The position numbers and the translations under genes were made by a program. Below are positions 17,255 to 27,912 of a DNA stretch of 64,000 bases, piece by piece (the stretch's first letter is position 1; each line of letters opens with the position of its first letter). The notes under the pieces are model-generated. The model was not told where the DNA came from, did no database searches, and saw nothing but the letters and a program-made list of their open reading frames with translations. The stretch is from Xenophilus aerolatus (GTDB lineage: Bacteria > Pseudomonadota > Gammaproteobacteria > Burkholderiales > Burkholderiaceae_C): NCBI GenBank assembly GCA_029968055.1, contig JASCNX010000005.1, positions 310,001 through 374,000 of the forward strand. Reading direction: 5' to 3'.

Positions 17255-18169
17255 TCAGCGATGCGTATCGGGCATCACCGGATGTTGCGTCAGGGCTTCC
17301 AGGGCGCGCACCAGGGCCGAATGGTCGTCCTGCCCGTGCCCGAGGGCGGCGCAGGCGTTCATGAGCTGCGCCGCGCCGGCCGTCTGCGGCAGCGCGACGC
17401 CCAGGCTGCGCGCGCTCTGCAGCGCGAGGTTCAGGTCCTTCTGGTGCAGCGCGATCCGAAAGCCGGGCGCGAAGCTGCGCTTGATCATGCGTTCGCCGTG
17501 CACCTCCAGGATGCGGCTGGACGCGAAGCCGCCCATCAGCGCCTGGCGCACCTTGGCGGGGTCGGCGCCGGCCTTGCTGGCGAAGACCAGCGCCTCGCCC
17601 ACGGCCGCGATGTTCAGCGCGACGATGATCTGGTTGGCGACCTTGGTAATCTGGCCGGCGCCGACTTCGCCCACGCGCGTCACGTTCTTGCCCATTTTCT
17701 CGAGCAGCGGGCGCACGGCCTCGAAGGTGGCCTCCTCGCCGCCGCACATGATGGTCAGGCTGGCCGCCTTGGCGCCGACCTCGCCGCCCGAGACGGGGGC
17801 ATCGACGTAGCCACAGCCCAGCGCGGCGATGCGGGCCGCGAAGTCCTGGGTGGCAATCGGGTCGATGGAGCTGCAGTCCACGACCGTCTTGCCGCGCGAC
17901 AGCGCCGATGCCACGCCGTTCGTGCCGAAGAGCACCTGCTCCACGTCGGGCGTGTCGGGCACCATGATGAAGATCACGTCCGCGTGGCGTGCCACCTCGG
18001 CCGCGCTGGCGCAGGCTTCGGCCCGGCCGGCGATCGCTTCGGGCACGTCGCCACGCGTGTTCACGAAGAGGGTGTGTCCGGCATCGATCAGGTGGCCGGC
18101 CATGGGCGTGCCCATGATGCCCAGGCCGATGAAGCCGATGCGGCGGGGGGTGTTCGTTGCGTTGCTCAT
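17255..18169 (-). CDS. garR: 2-hydroxy-3-oxopropionate (tartronate semialdehyde) reductase
   Basis: A 304-residue beta-hydroxyacid dehydrogenase. N-terminal Rossmann fold IGFIGLGIMGTPMAGHL; substrate motif DAPVSGGEVGAK near residue 125; catalytic Lys in GQITKVANQIIV. It reduces tartronate semialdehyde to D-glycerate. It is last in the gcl-hyi-garR operon, 13 bp after hyi, which fixes the role among HIBADH-family members. The ATG at 18169 is preferred over a frame that stays open far upstream within hyi. Confidence 0.93.
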   Translation of the reverse strand: MSNATNTPRRIGFIGLGIMGTPMAGHLIDAGHTLFVNTRGDVPEAIAGRAEACASAAEVARHADVIFIMVPDTPDVEQVLFGTNGVASALSRGKTVVDCSSIDPIATQDFAARIAALGCGYVDAPVSGGEVGAKAASLTIMCGGEEATFEAVRPLLEKMGKNVTRVGEVGAGQITKVANQIIVALNIAAVGEALVFASKAGADPAKVRQALMGGFASSRILEVHGERMIKRSFAPGFRIALHQKDLNLALQSARSLGVALPQTAGAAQLMNACAALGHGQDDHSALVRALEALTQHPVMPDTHR

Positions 18170-18182
18170 GGGGTCTTTCTCT

Positions 18183-18962
18183 TCAGGCGGTGAGGGCCTG
18201 GCGCCAGCCGAGGCCTTCGAGGGTGGTGGTGCGCGGCTTGTATTCGCAGCCGATCCAGCCCGTGTAGCCGATCGCGTCGATGTGCCGCAACAGCCACGGG
18301 TAGTTGATTTCGCCCGTGCCGGGCTCGCCCCGGCCCGGGTTGTCCGCGAGTTGGATGTGGCCGATGCGTGCGAGGTGCGTCGAGAGCGTGCTGCCCAGTT
18401 CGCCTTCCATGCGCTGGGCGTGGTAGATGTCGTACTGGATGCGCAGGTTGTCCGAGCCGACCGCGTCGAGCAGGGCGAGCGCCTGATCGGTGCGGTTGAG
18501 GAAGAAGCCGGGAATGTCGAAGGTGTTGATCGGCTCGACCAGCAGCCTGAGCCCGGCCTGCTCCAGCGCGCGCGCGGCGAAGCGCAGGTTCTCGATGAGC
18601 GTGGGCTGCACGTCCTGCCGGGTGGCACCGGCCGGCAGCCTGCCCACCAGGCAGTTCAGCTGCGGGCACCCGAGCGTGGTGGCGTAATCGATGGCCCGGC
18701 CCACGCCCTCGCGGAACTCGGCCACGCGGTCGGGATGGCAGGCGATGCCGCGTTCGCCTGCGTCCCAGTCGCCGGCAGGCAGGTTGTGCAGCACCTGCAC
18801 CAGGCCGTTGGCCTTCAGCGCCGCGGCCAGTTCGTTCTTGTCGAAGGCATAGGGAAACAGGTACTCCACCGCCTCGAAGCCCGCGCGCGCGGCGGCCTCG
18901 AAGCGCTGCATGAAGGGCAGCTCGGTGAAAAGCATGGTGAGGTTGGCAGCGAATTTGGGCAT
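18183..18962 (-). CDS. hyi: hydroxypyruvate isomerase
   Basis: A 259-residue TIM-barrel sugar-isomerase-family protein starting MPKFAANLTMLFTELPF, the characteristic Hyi start, with metal-binding acidic residues around VEPINTFDIPGFF and IQYDIYHAQ and the C-terminal GCEYKPR. It interconverts hydroxypyruvate and tartronate semialdehyde. A TTG at 18974 could extend it by four residues; the ATG at 18962 gives the usual ~258-residue length. It sits between gcl and garR, with hairpin copy 2 between gcl and hyi. Confidence 0.93.
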   Translation of the reverse strand: MPKFAANLTMLFTELPFMQRFEAAARAGFEAVEYLFPYAFDKNELAAALKANGLVQVLHNLPAGDWDAGERGIACHPDRVAEFREGVGRAIDYATTLGCPQLNCLVGRLPAGATRQDVQPTLIENLRFAARALEQAGLRLLVEPINTFDIPGFFLNRTDQALALLDAVGSDNLRIQYDIYHAQRMEGELGSTLSTHLARIGHIQLADNPGRGEPGTGEINYPWLLRHIDAIGYTGWIGCEYKPRTTTLEGLGWRQALTA

Positions 18963-18987
18963 GGGGTTTGTCAAAGCGTGTTGGATG

Positions 18988-19109
18988 CGGACATCCGGAC
19001 GCAGAGGACGCAGAAGTCACGCAGAGGACGCAAAAGAACATCCAATTTTTTTTTGCATTCCTTTTGCGTCCTCTGCGAAACCTTTGCGTCCTCTGCGTCC
19101 GGATGTCCG
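18988..19109. repeat. 49-bp-arm hairpin element, copy 2
   Basis: Left arm 18988-19036 and right arm 19061-19109 match except for about five positions. The arms read CGGACATCCGGACGCAGAGG then GACGCA-type modules; the 24-bp loop contains a run of nine T. On the minus strand it starts 9 bp after the gcl stop codon and precedes hyi. Confidence 0.87.
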
Positions 19110-19118
19110 ATTCCGTAT

Positions 19119-20912
<1,794 letters not shown>

Positions 20913-20938
20913 GCACTTGTCTCCTTGAACATGGCTGC

Positions 20939-21006
20939 ACTGTAGGAACCAGCGGCCGGATGCAGAAGCGCCGCGGACGCCATAAAACCTATTCCGGGAT
21001 GGAATA
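20939..21006 (-). promoter_or_regulatory. gcl promoter and LysR-type binding box
   Basis: TATTCC-GGGAT-GGAATA (20990-21006) is a 17-bp inverted repeat containing a T-N11-A core. On the minus strand a -10-like TACAGT lies at 20944-20939, which would put the start site near 20932 and the box centre at about -66. That is the classic recognition-site position for LysR activators. The -35 is weak, as expected for an activated promoter. Confidence 0.65.
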
Positions 21007-21042
21007 AGTGGCTACGATGCGGCACTCGGACAAGGGGATGCG

Positions 21043-21951
21043 ATGGACCGGCTGCAGGCAATGGAGATGTTCGTGCGCGTGGTGGAAACCGGCAGCTTCT
21101 CGAAGGCTGCACGCGAGTTCAGCACCACCCAGCCCACCGTGACCAAGCAGGTGGCGGCCATCGAGGAACGGCTGAAGGTGCGGCTGCTCAACCGCAACAC
21201 GCGCGGCGTGAGCCTGACGGAGCCCGGCGCCCTCTACTACGACAAGTGCAAGGCGATCGTGCGCGAGGTGGAGGAGGCCGACAGCGTCGTGCGCCTGCGG
21301 CAGACCCAGGCGCAGGGGCTGCTGCGCATCGGCACCTCGGTGGCCTTCGGCCGGCGCGTCGCGGTGCCGCTGGCGCTGGCCTTCATGAAGCGCAATCCGC
21401 AGGTGCAGGTGGACCTGAGTTTCGAGGACCGCTATGTCGACCTGGTCGCGCAGGGCATCGACGTCGCGATCCGCATGGGCAAGCTGGCCGATTCGTCGCT
21501 GGGGGCGCGCTTCCTCGGCACCAACCCCTGGGTCATGGTGGCGTCACCGGCCTACCTGCGCCGCGCCGGCGCGCCGCGCCGTGCGCAGGACCTGAGCGCC
21601 CACACGGCGCTGATCTACAGCAGCGTGGTCGGTGACGACGTGTGGCGACTGCGCACCCCGCGGGGCGAGGCGCTCAGCGTGCCGGTCACCGGGCGCCTGC
21701 GCTCCAACAACCTGTCGGCCGTGCTGGCCGCGGCGCGCGACGGCATGGGCATCGCGCTGATGCCGCGCTATGTCGCCAGCGATTCGCTGGCACACGGCAA
21801 GCTGCTCGAGGTGCTGCCGGACCACCCGCTGCCCGAGCAGGAGATCCATGCGGTGTTCCCGTCGCCCAAGCTCGTGCCGGGCAAGGTGTCCAGCTTCGTG
21901 GCCTTCCTGCAGGGCCACTTTGGCGAAGGCTGGTGGGCGGCGCAGGCCTGA
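21043..21951 (+). CDS. LysR-family regulator of the gcl operon
   Basis: A 302-residue LTTR. The N-terminal winged HTH is MDRLQAMEMFVRVVETGSFSKAAREFSTTQPTVTKQ (recognition helix near residues 29-36); the effector domain follows from about residue 90. The ribosome site AAGGGG precedes the ATG. It is divergent from gcl across 130 bp containing a T-N11-A inverted repeat, so it probably controls glyoxylate use. The co-inducer is unknown. Confidence 0.9.
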   Translation: MDRLQAMEMFVRVVETGSFSKAAREFSTTQPTVTKQVAAIEERLKVRLLNRNTRGVSLTEPGALYYDKCKAIVREVEEADSVVRLRQTQAQGLLRIGTSVAFGRRVAVPLALAFMKRNPQVQVDLSFEDRYVDLVAQGIDVAIRMGKLADSSLGARFLGTNPWVMVASPAYLRRAGAPRRAQDLSAHTALIYSSVVGDDVWRLRTPRGEALSVPVTGRLRSNNLSAVLAAARDGMGIALMPRYVASDSLAHGKLLEVLPDHPLPEQEIHAVFPSPKLVPGKVSSFVAFLQGHFGEGWWAAQA

Positions 21952-21972
21952 AGCCGGCCGGCGCCTCGGTGT

Positions 21973-23046
21973 TCAGGGCGCCGGGGGCGCGTTGCCGTCT
22001 TCCTCGTTCGAGGCGGCGAACAGGCTCCACACGGCCATGAAGAGTGCCGCGATCACCGGGCCGATGACGAAGCCGTTGATGCCGAAGATGGCCATGCCGC
22101 CGATGGTGGAGATCAGCACGATGTAGTCGGGCATCTGCGTGTCCTTGCCCACCAGCAGCGGGCGCAGGAGGTTGTCGACAAGGCCGATCACGAACACGCC
22201 GACGAAGATCAGCACCAGCCCTTTCCAGATCACGCCGGTGGCGATGAACCAGATCGCCACCGGTGCCCAGATCAGCGCGGCGCCGACGGCCGGCAGCAAC
22301 GACAGGAAGGCCATCACCACCCCCCACAGCAGGGCGCCCTGCACGCCCAGGAACGCGAAGGCCATGCCGCCCAGCAGGCCCTGCGCGGCGGCCACGGCCA
22401 CGTTGCCCTTGATGGTCGCGCGGATCACGGTCGTGAACTTGTTGAGCAGGTAGTGCGTGTGCGGTCTGGCCAGCGGCAGGGCGTTGCGGATCGTCTTGGA
22501 CAGGTCGCCGCCGTCGCGCAGCAGGAAGAACAGCAGGTAGAGCATCACGAAGAAGCTCACGATGAAATCGAAGGTGTTCTGCCCGATCGACAGCGCTTGC
22601 TGTCCGATCGCCTGGCTGGCCTGCGCGGCCCCGGCCGAGAGCTTGGACAGCATCGCTTCCATGTTGCCCAGGCCGAAGCGGTCGAGCAGGCCGAGCAGCC
22701 ACTTGGGCAGGGCGTTCACCACCTGCTGGAAGTAGGCCGCGAAATTCATGTCGCCCGAACGCACGCGCTGCGCGATCTCGGACACGTCCTGCACCAGCGA
22801 GGCGGTGATCATGATCAGCGGCAGGATCACGATCACCAGCACGATGCCCAGCGTCGCCAGGGCGGCCAGGGTGCGCCGCTTGCCCATCTTGCCCAGGAAC
22901 CAGCGGTACAGCGGGGTGAACAGGATCGCCAGCGCCATGCCCCAGAACACCGCGCCGAAGAACGGCGTCAGGATCCAGCAGAAGGCCGCCGTGACGGCGA
23001 AGAGCAGGGCGAGGAAGACGCCGCGCTGGAGCGAGGGGGAGTTCAT
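21973..23046 (-). CDS. AI-2E family (PerM/YdiK-like) membrane transporter
   Basis: A 357-residue inner-membrane protein with about seven to eight hydrophobic segments. It starts with a paired segment (ALLFAVTAAFCWILTPFFGAVFWGMALAILFTPLY) and has the family's conserved central block GLLGGMAFAFLGVQGALLWGVVMAFLSLLPAVG and the C-terminal VDNLLRPLLVG and GPVIAALFMAVW. The family was named from TqsA, but many members export other solutes or ions. It is convergent with the LysR gene. Confidence 0.9.
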   Translation of the reverse strand: MNSPSLQRGVFLALLFAVTAAFCWILTPFFGAVFWGMALAILFTPLYRWFLGKMGKRRTLAALATLGIVLVIVILPLIMITASLVQDVSEIAQRVRSGDMNFAAYFQQVVNALPKWLLGLLDRFGLGNMEAMLSKLSAGAAQASQAIGQQALSIGQNTFDFIVSFFVMLYLLFFLLRDGGDLSKTIRNALPLARPHTHYLLNKFTTVIRATIKGNVAVAAAQGLLGGMAFAFLGVQGALLWGVVMAFLSLLPAVGAALIWAPVAIWFIATGVIWKGLVLIFVGVFVIGLVDNLLRPLLVGKDTQMPDYIVLISTIGGMAIFGINGFVIGPVIAALFMAVWSLFAASNEEDGNAPPAP

Positions 23047-23106
23047 GGTGGGCCGAATGTAGCCGAGGCGCGTGGGGGCATGCCGTCAGCGGACGCGCCG
23101 GGCCGG

Positions 23107-23136
23107 TTGCGTGGACGGCGGGCGCGGGCCTAACAT
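23107..23136 (+). promoter_or_regulatory. promoter candidate of the aldo/keto reductase gene
   Basis: TTGCGT (23107-23112), an 18-bp spacer and TAACAT (23131-23136). Transcription would start near 23143, which rules out the ATG at 23135 as the translation start and favours 23159. Confidence 0.45.
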
Positions 23137-23158
23137 GGGACGCACCCCGACGACCATC

Positions 23159-24013
23159 ATGGCTGCCAGCAACAACCCACGCCCCTTCGCCATGCCGAAG
23201 CTCGGCCTCGGCACCTGGGGCATGGGCGAGGACGCTTCCCGGCGCCAGGCCGAGGTCGGTGCCGTGCGGGAGGCGCTGAGCCTCGGCTACCGGCTGATCG
23301 ACACGGCCGAGATGTACGGGGAAGGCGGTGCCGAATCGGTGGTCGGCACGGCGCTCGCCGGTGCACTGCGTGCCGGTGCGCTGCGCCGCGACGACCTGGT
23401 GGTCGTGAGCAAGGTCTACCCGCACAACGCCACGCGCCGCGGCACGCCGGCCGCCTGCATGCGCAGCCTCGAGCGCCTGGGGCTCGAACGCATCGACCTC
23501 TACCTGCTGCACTGGCGCGGGTCCGTGCCGCTCGCGGAGACGGTCGGGGCGCTGCAGGACCTGCAGTCGCGCGGCCAGATCGGGCGCTGGGGCGTCAGCA
23601 ACTTCGATGTGGACGACATGGAAGAGCTCTGGGCGCTCAAAGGCGGGAAGGACTGCGCCGCGAACCAGGTCTATTACTCGCTCGGCGAGCGCGGGCCGGC
23701 ACACAGCCTGCTGCCGTGGCTGCAGGCCCGCGGCGTGCCGCTGATGGCCTACAGCCCGATCGACCAGGGCGCGATCGCCCGCGACGCGCAGCTTGCGGCG
23801 CGGGCCGCGGAACTGGGCATGAGCGCCGCGCAGCTGGCGCTCGCCTGGCTGGCGGCGCAGCCCGGCGTGGTGCCGATCCCGAAGGCGGTGCGCTCGGAGC
23901 ACCTGCGCGACAACCTGTCGGCGCTCGATCGGGTGCTGGACGAGAGCACGCGGGCCATGCTCGCCGCCCGCTACCCCGTGCCCGCGCGCAAGCCGCCGCT
24001 GGCGATGATCTGA
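23159..24013 (+). CDS. aldo/keto reductase
   Basis: A 284-residue NADPH-dependent (alpha/beta)8 barrel reductase. The catalytic tetrad is D48 and Y53 (LIDTAEMYGEG), K85 (VVSKVYP) and H118 (LYLLHWRG). The cofactor region IPKAVRSEHLRDNLSAL is typical of the AKR 2,5-diketogluconate-reductase-like group. The start is set by the promoter position; in-frame ATGs at 23072 and 23135 also exist. It reduces an aldehyde or ketone, substrate not predictable. It is convergent with the NCS2 permease gene. Confidence 0.9.
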   Translation: MAASNNPRPFAMPKLGLGTWGMGEDASRRQAEVGAVREALSLGYRLIDTAEMYGEGGAESVVGTALAGALRAGALRRDDLVVVSKVYPHNATRRGTPAACMRSLERLGLERIDLYLLHWRGSVPLAETVGALQDLQSRGQIGRWGVSNFDVDDMEELWALKGGKDCAANQVYYSLGERGPAHSLLPWLQARGVPLMAYSPIDQGAIARDAQLAARAAELGMSAAQLALAWLAAQPGVVPIPKAVRSEHLRDNLSALDRVLDESTRAMLAARYPVPARKPPLAMI

Positions 24014-24056
24014 GCCGCGCTCTTCCTGCAGCGCGGGCCGGTGCGCCCGCGGGCTG

Positions 24057-25544
24057 TCAGTGCGCCTCGGCCTGCTTGGCCGCCGCGATCGCGGCCTGTT
24101 CGTCGAACTTCGCGCCGTTGAGGAACATGTTCAGCAGCACCGCGCAGATGGACGTGAGCAGGATGCCCGACTCGATCAGCGAGTGGATGCCGTGCGGCAT
24201 CCATTGCTTGAAGTTGGGCGCGAGCAGGGGAATCATCCCGACGCCGATGGACACGGCCACGATCATGGCGTTGTGGCGGTTGTTCTTGAAGTCCACGCCG
24301 CCGAGGATGCGGATGCCGGTCGCGAGCACCATGCCGAACATGACGATGCCCGCGCCCCCCAGCACCACGGTGGGCAGCGATTCCACCAGCGCCGCCATCT
24401 TGGGCAGCAGGCCCAGCACGATGAGGATGATGCCGCCCGCGACGCAGACGAAGCGGCTCTTCACCCCCGTCACCGCCACCAGCCCGACGTTCTGCGAGAA
24501 GCTGGTGTAGGGGAAGGTGTTGAACACGCCGCCGATCAGCGTGCCCAGGCCATCGGTGCGCAGGCCGCGCGCCAGGTCCTGCTGGCCGATCCTGCGCTCG
24601 GTCATCTCGCCCAGCGCGAGGAACATGCCGGTGGACTCGATCATCACGACGATCATCACCAGCGTCATGGTCAGGATCAGGAAGGGGTCGAAATGCGGCA
24701 TGCCGAAGTGGAAGGGCAGCACCACGTCCACCCACGGCGCCTTGCCGACCTTCTCGAAGGTCATGAGCCCCATCGCGGCGGCCACGACGGCGCCGATCAC
24801 GATGCCCAGCAGCACCGAGATGTTGGCGACGAAGCCCTTGGCGAACTTCACGATCAGCAGGATCGACACCAGCACCAGCGCCGAGATGCCGACGCCGCTG
24901 AGGTCGGCGTACTTGGGGTTGGGCACCGTCGGCACGATCGCCAGGCCCTTGGGCGCGGGCGGCAGCGAGGAGCCGGGCGAGGTCACCTCGGCCAGCCACT
25001 TGGCGTAGACCGGATCGACCACCGCCGGGGCGGTCGGGCCGACCGGGTTGCCGAAGATCCAGTTGATGCCCACGCGCATCAGCGTGATGCCGATGACCGC
25101 GATGATCGTGCCCGTCACCACCGGCGGAAAGAAGCGCAGCATGCGGCTGACCAGCGGCGCGATGAGGATCGAGACGATGCCGGCCCCGATGATCGAACCG
25201 AACAGCAACTGCGCGCCGGCCTGGCCCGGGTTGGCATTGGCAATGGCCACCATGGGCGCGACCGAGGCGAAGGTCACGCCCATCATCACTGGCAGCTTGA
25301 TGCCGAACCACTGCGTGGCGCCCAGGGCCTGGATCAGCGTGGCGATGCCGCAGCAGAAGAGGTCGGCCGAGATCAGCAGCGCCACCTCGTCCGGGCTGAG
25401 CTTGAGCGCCCGGCCGACGATGAGCGGCACGGCCACCGCCCCGGCGTACATGACCAGCACGTGCTGCAGGCCGAGGGCCGTCACTCTGCCCAGCGGCAGG
25501 CGCTGGTCGACGGGGTGGACGGGGGTGGACGCGGACGCACTCAT
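24057..25544 (-). CDS. NCS2 family nucleobase:cation symporter (xanthine/urate type)
   Basis: A 495-residue permease with about 14 membrane segments. It has the early QHVLVMYAGAVAVPLIVG segment, and the family motif around MIESTGMFLALGEMTERRI and GLGTLIGGVFNTFPYTSFSQNVG. The latter block is found in purine (xanthine/urate) members such as PucJ/UacT rather than uracil permeases. The start at 25544 has AGGAGAG. It is divergent from the LysR gene at 25676, which may regulate it. Purine specificity is inferred. Confidence 0.9.
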   Translation of the reverse strand: MSASASTPVHPVDQRLPLGRVTALGLQHVLVMYAGAVAVPLIVGRALKLSPDEVALLISADLFCCGIATLIQALGATQWFGIKLPVMMGVTFASVAPMVAIANANPGQAGAQLLFGSIIGAGIVSILIAPLVSRMLRFFPPVVTGTIIAVIGITLMRVGINWIFGNPVGPTAPAVVDPVYAKWLAEVTSPGSSLPPAPKGLAIVPTVPNPKYADLSGVGISALVLVSILLIVKFAKGFVANISVLLGIVIGAVVAAAMGLMTFEKVGKAPWVDVVLPFHFGMPHFDPFLILTMTLVMIVVMIESTGMFLALGEMTERRIGQQDLARGLRTDGLGTLIGGVFNTFPYTSFSQNVGLVAVTGVKSRFVCVAGGIILIVLGLLPKMAALVESLPTVVLGGAGIVMFGMVLATGIRILGGVDFKNNRHNAMIVAVSIGVGMIPLLAPNFKQWMPHGIHSLIESGILLTSICAVLLNMFLNGAKFDEQAAIAAAKQAEAH

Positions 25545-25648
25545 GGCGACTCTCCTGGTCGGGGTGGAGCGGGATGCAGCAGGAAGCGCTCGCAAGAATA
25601 GGCCTTAGCCCCGGATCGAAAAAGAAGCACAATTCAATAAATCAATCG

Positions 25649-25660
25649 GATCGATCGATC
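25649..25660. promoter_or_regulatory. GATC palindrome between NCS2 permease and LysR gene
   Basis: GATCGATCGATC is a perfect 12-bp palindrome 16 bp before the LysR start, embedded in an AT-rich stretch (25630-25664) that is unusual for this GC-rich window. It could be the LysR autoregulatory site or part of the divergent promoters. Confidence 0.4.
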
Positions 25661-25675
25661 AATCACGGCGCTGTC

Positions 25676-26569
25676 ATGAGCATCAAGTCGTCGCTGCCGG
25701 AGCTGCGCGTCTTCATGGCGCTGGCCGAGAGCGGGCATTTCACGCGTGCGGCGGAGCGCCTGGGCATGTCGCAGTCCTCGCTCAGTGCCGCGCTGGGCAA
25801 GCTCGAGCGGCTGTTGGGTGCCCGCCTGTTCGATCGCCATACGCGCGCCTGCCGGCTCACCGACGCGGGCATCGCGCTGCTGCCGGCGGCACAGCGGCTG
25901 GTGGCGGACTGGGACCACCTGGTCGCCGACGCGCGGGACTTCACCCGCTTCGCGCGCGGCCGGGTGGCCATCGCCGCGCCCAACGCCCAGTGCGCACTGC
26001 TGCTGCCGCCGGTCATCCGCAGTTTTCGCGACAGCCATCCGGGGGTGCGCGTGGAATTGCACGACGTGCCCGAACACGAGGTCCATGCCCTGGTGCGCAG
26101 CGGCGCCGCCGACCTGGGCATCGCCACGCAGACCGACGCGCGCAGCGACCTGGTGGCAACGCCGCTCAACACCGACGAGTTCATCGCCGTGATGGCGCCT
26201 TCGCACCCGGTCGCGGCGCGCCGCAGCCTCGAGTGGGCGCAGATCGCGCGCGAGGACGTGATCGGCTACCTGCCCGGCAACCCGGTCCGGCGCCTGCTGG
26301 AGGAAAAGCTGGCCGAACGCGGCATCGTGCTGAACTACACCTTCGAGATCGCCCTGCCGTGGACCATGATGGGCCTGGCGCGCGAGGGGCTGGGCGTGGC
26401 GGTGGTCACGATGGCGCTGCGCCCGCTGGCGCAGTGGCACGGGCTGGAGGTGCGAACGGTGGGGCGGCCGCAGTTCGCCCGCACCATGACGCTGCTGCGC
26501 CCGCCCGGCAACTCGATGTCGCCAGCGGTCGGGGCGTTCCGCGACCTGCTGGTGTCCATGGCGGGCTGA
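25676..26569 (+). CDS. LysR-family regulator next to the NCS2 permease
   Basis: A 297-residue LTTR: N-terminal HTH LPELRVFMALAESGHFTRAAERLGMSQSSLSAALGKLERLLG, effector domain from about residue 90 (GRVAIAAPNAQCALLLPPVI). The ATG at 25676 fits the family; an upstream ATG at 25574 would add a non-family tail read through the promoter region. It is divergent from the permease, which it probably controls in response to a purine or related metabolite. Confidence 0.88.
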   Translation: MSIKSSLPELRVFMALAESGHFTRAAERLGMSQSSLSAALGKLERLLGARLFDRHTRACRLTDAGIALLPAAQRLVADWDHLVADARDFTRFARGRVAIAAPNAQCALLLPPVIRSFRDSHPGVRVELHDVPEHEVHALVRSGAADLGIATQTDARSDLVATPLNTDEFIAVMAPSHPVAARRSLEWAQIAREDVIGYLPGNPVRRLLEEKLAERGIVLNYTFEIALPWTMMGLAREGLGVAVVTMALRPLAQWHGLEVRTVGRPQFARTMTLLRPPGNSMSPAVGAFRDLLVSMAG

Positions 26570-26588
26570 GGCGCCCGGCGCTGCGTGC

Positions 26589-27197
26589 TCAGTCCGCCGG
26601 GGGCCGGAGCGCCGACTTCGGACGGAAGGCCTTGCAGACCTCGTCGTCGGTCTGGAGGTAGGGCCCGCCGATCAGGTCGATGCAGTACGGAACGGCGGCG
26701 AAGATGCCCGGCACCGCCTGCGATCCGTCGGCATGCTTCAGGCCTTCGAGCGTCTCGGCGATGGCCTTGGGCTGGCCGGGCAGGTTCAGGATGAGGGTCC
26801 GGTCGCGGATGACGGCGACCTGCCGCGAGAGGATCGCCGTGGGCACGAAGCGCAGGCTGATCTGCCGCATCTGCTCGCCGAAGCCGGGCATCTCCTTGTG
26901 CGCCACGGCCAAGGTGGCCTCGGGCGTCACGTCGCGCAGGGCAGGCCCGGTGCCGCCGGTCGTCAGCACCAGCGAGCAGCCGGCGTCCACCAGCTCGATC
27001 AGCGTCTGGCTGATGCGCGCCTGCTCGTCGGGGATGAGGCGCGGCTCGAAGGTGATGGGGTTCTTCAGCGCCCGGGCCAGCCAGTCCTTCAAGGCGGGGA
27101 GGCCCTTGTCTTCATAGACGCCGGTCGACGCCCGGTCGCTCACCGAGACGATGCCGATCTTCACCGGGTCGAAGGAGGACGCTGGCACCGCGCTCAT
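26589..27197 (-). CDS. mogA: molybdopterin adenylyltransferase
   Basis: A 202-residue MoaB/MogA-fold protein. VKIGIVSVSDRAS at the N-terminus, the nucleotide/pterin motif LVLTTGGTGPALRDVTPEAT and the C-terminal LNLPGQPKAIAETLEGL are diagnostic. It activates molybdopterin with ATP before Mo insertion. That matches the window's Mo-dependent nitrate reductase. Its ATG overlaps the darP stop (27194-27197). Confidence 0.93.
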   Translation of the reverse strand: MSAVPASSFDPVKIGIVSVSDRASTGVYEDKGLPALKDWLARALKNPITFEPRLIPDEQARISQTLIELVDAGCSLVLTTGGTGPALRDVTPEATLAVAHKEMPGFGEQMRQISLRFVPTAILSRQVAVIRDRTLILNLPGQPKAIAETLEGLKHADGSQAVPGIFAAVPYCIDLIGGPYLQTDDEVCKAFRPKSALRPPAD

Positions 27198-27850
27198 GCG
27201 TCCTCCTCGCGCGACTCGGCGGCGGCCTGCTCGCCGTGGTCGGCATCGCCATGCGCGGCAAGCTGCGCGCGCACGATCTGGAACACCTCGCGGTACGCCT
27301 TGCCCTGGCGCGGCGCCTCGCCGGGCTTGCCGGCCAGGAGGTCCTTGCGGGCCTGGCGCACCAGGGCGCGCAGCTGCTGCGCGTCGGTGGCCGGGTGGGT
27401 CTCGATCCAGCCGCCGAGGGCGTCGTCGTCGGCGATGAGGCGGTCGCGCCATTGTTCGGCCTGGTGCAGCAGGGCCGTGTCCTGCGCCGGGCCGCGGGCC
27501 TGTTCGTCGAGGGCGATGCGGGCGGCATCGAGCGTGGCGGCGTCGAGCTTGCGCATCAGCTTGCCGATGTACTGGATCTGCCGGCGCCGACCCTCGAAGT
27601 TGGTGATGCGCCGGGCCTCCGCCAGCGCGTCGATCAGGCTGTCGGGCAGCGCCAGCCGCGCGAGAAGCTCGCCGCGCAAGGCCATGAGCGCCTCGCCCAG
27701 CGCCTGCAGGTCGGCGCTCTCGCGCTTGAGGTCGGTCTTGCTGGCCTCGATGCCGCCCTTGAGTTCGCGCTTGAGCTCCTGGTCGAGTTCGCTGCCTTCG
27801 GCCACGAACTGGCCGCGGACGAAGTAGCCTTTTTTGGGTTTGCGGGGCAT
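27194..27850 (-). CDS. darP: DarP (YjgA) ribosome-associated assembly factor
   Basis: A 218-residue highly charged helical protein of the DUF615/YjgA family. MPRKPKKGYFVRGQFVAEGSELDQELKRE precedes LVDSLI-like helices (LPDSLIDALAEARRITNFEGRRRQIQYIGKLMR), the conserved core. It promotes 50S subunit maturation in related bacteria. The ATG at 27850 starts the basic family N-terminus; an in-frame ATG at 27883 would add eleven residues. It is divergent from pmbA and coupled to mogA. Confidence 0.9.
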   Translation of the reverse strand: MPRKPKKGYFVRGQFVAEGSELDQELKRELKGGIEASKTDLKRESADLQALGEALMALRGELLARLALPDSLIDALAEARRITNFEGRRRQIQYIGKLMRKLDAATLDAARIALDEQARGPAQDTALLHQAEQWRDRLIADDDALGGWIETHPATDAQQLRALVRQARKDLLAGKPGEAPRQGKAYREVFQIVRAQLAAHGDADHGEQAAAESREEDA

Positions 27851-27912
27851 GTCGGGGAATGGAATGAGCCGCCCGTCCTTCATTGGAGGGCGTCGCTATC
27901 ATTGTCCCCCAC

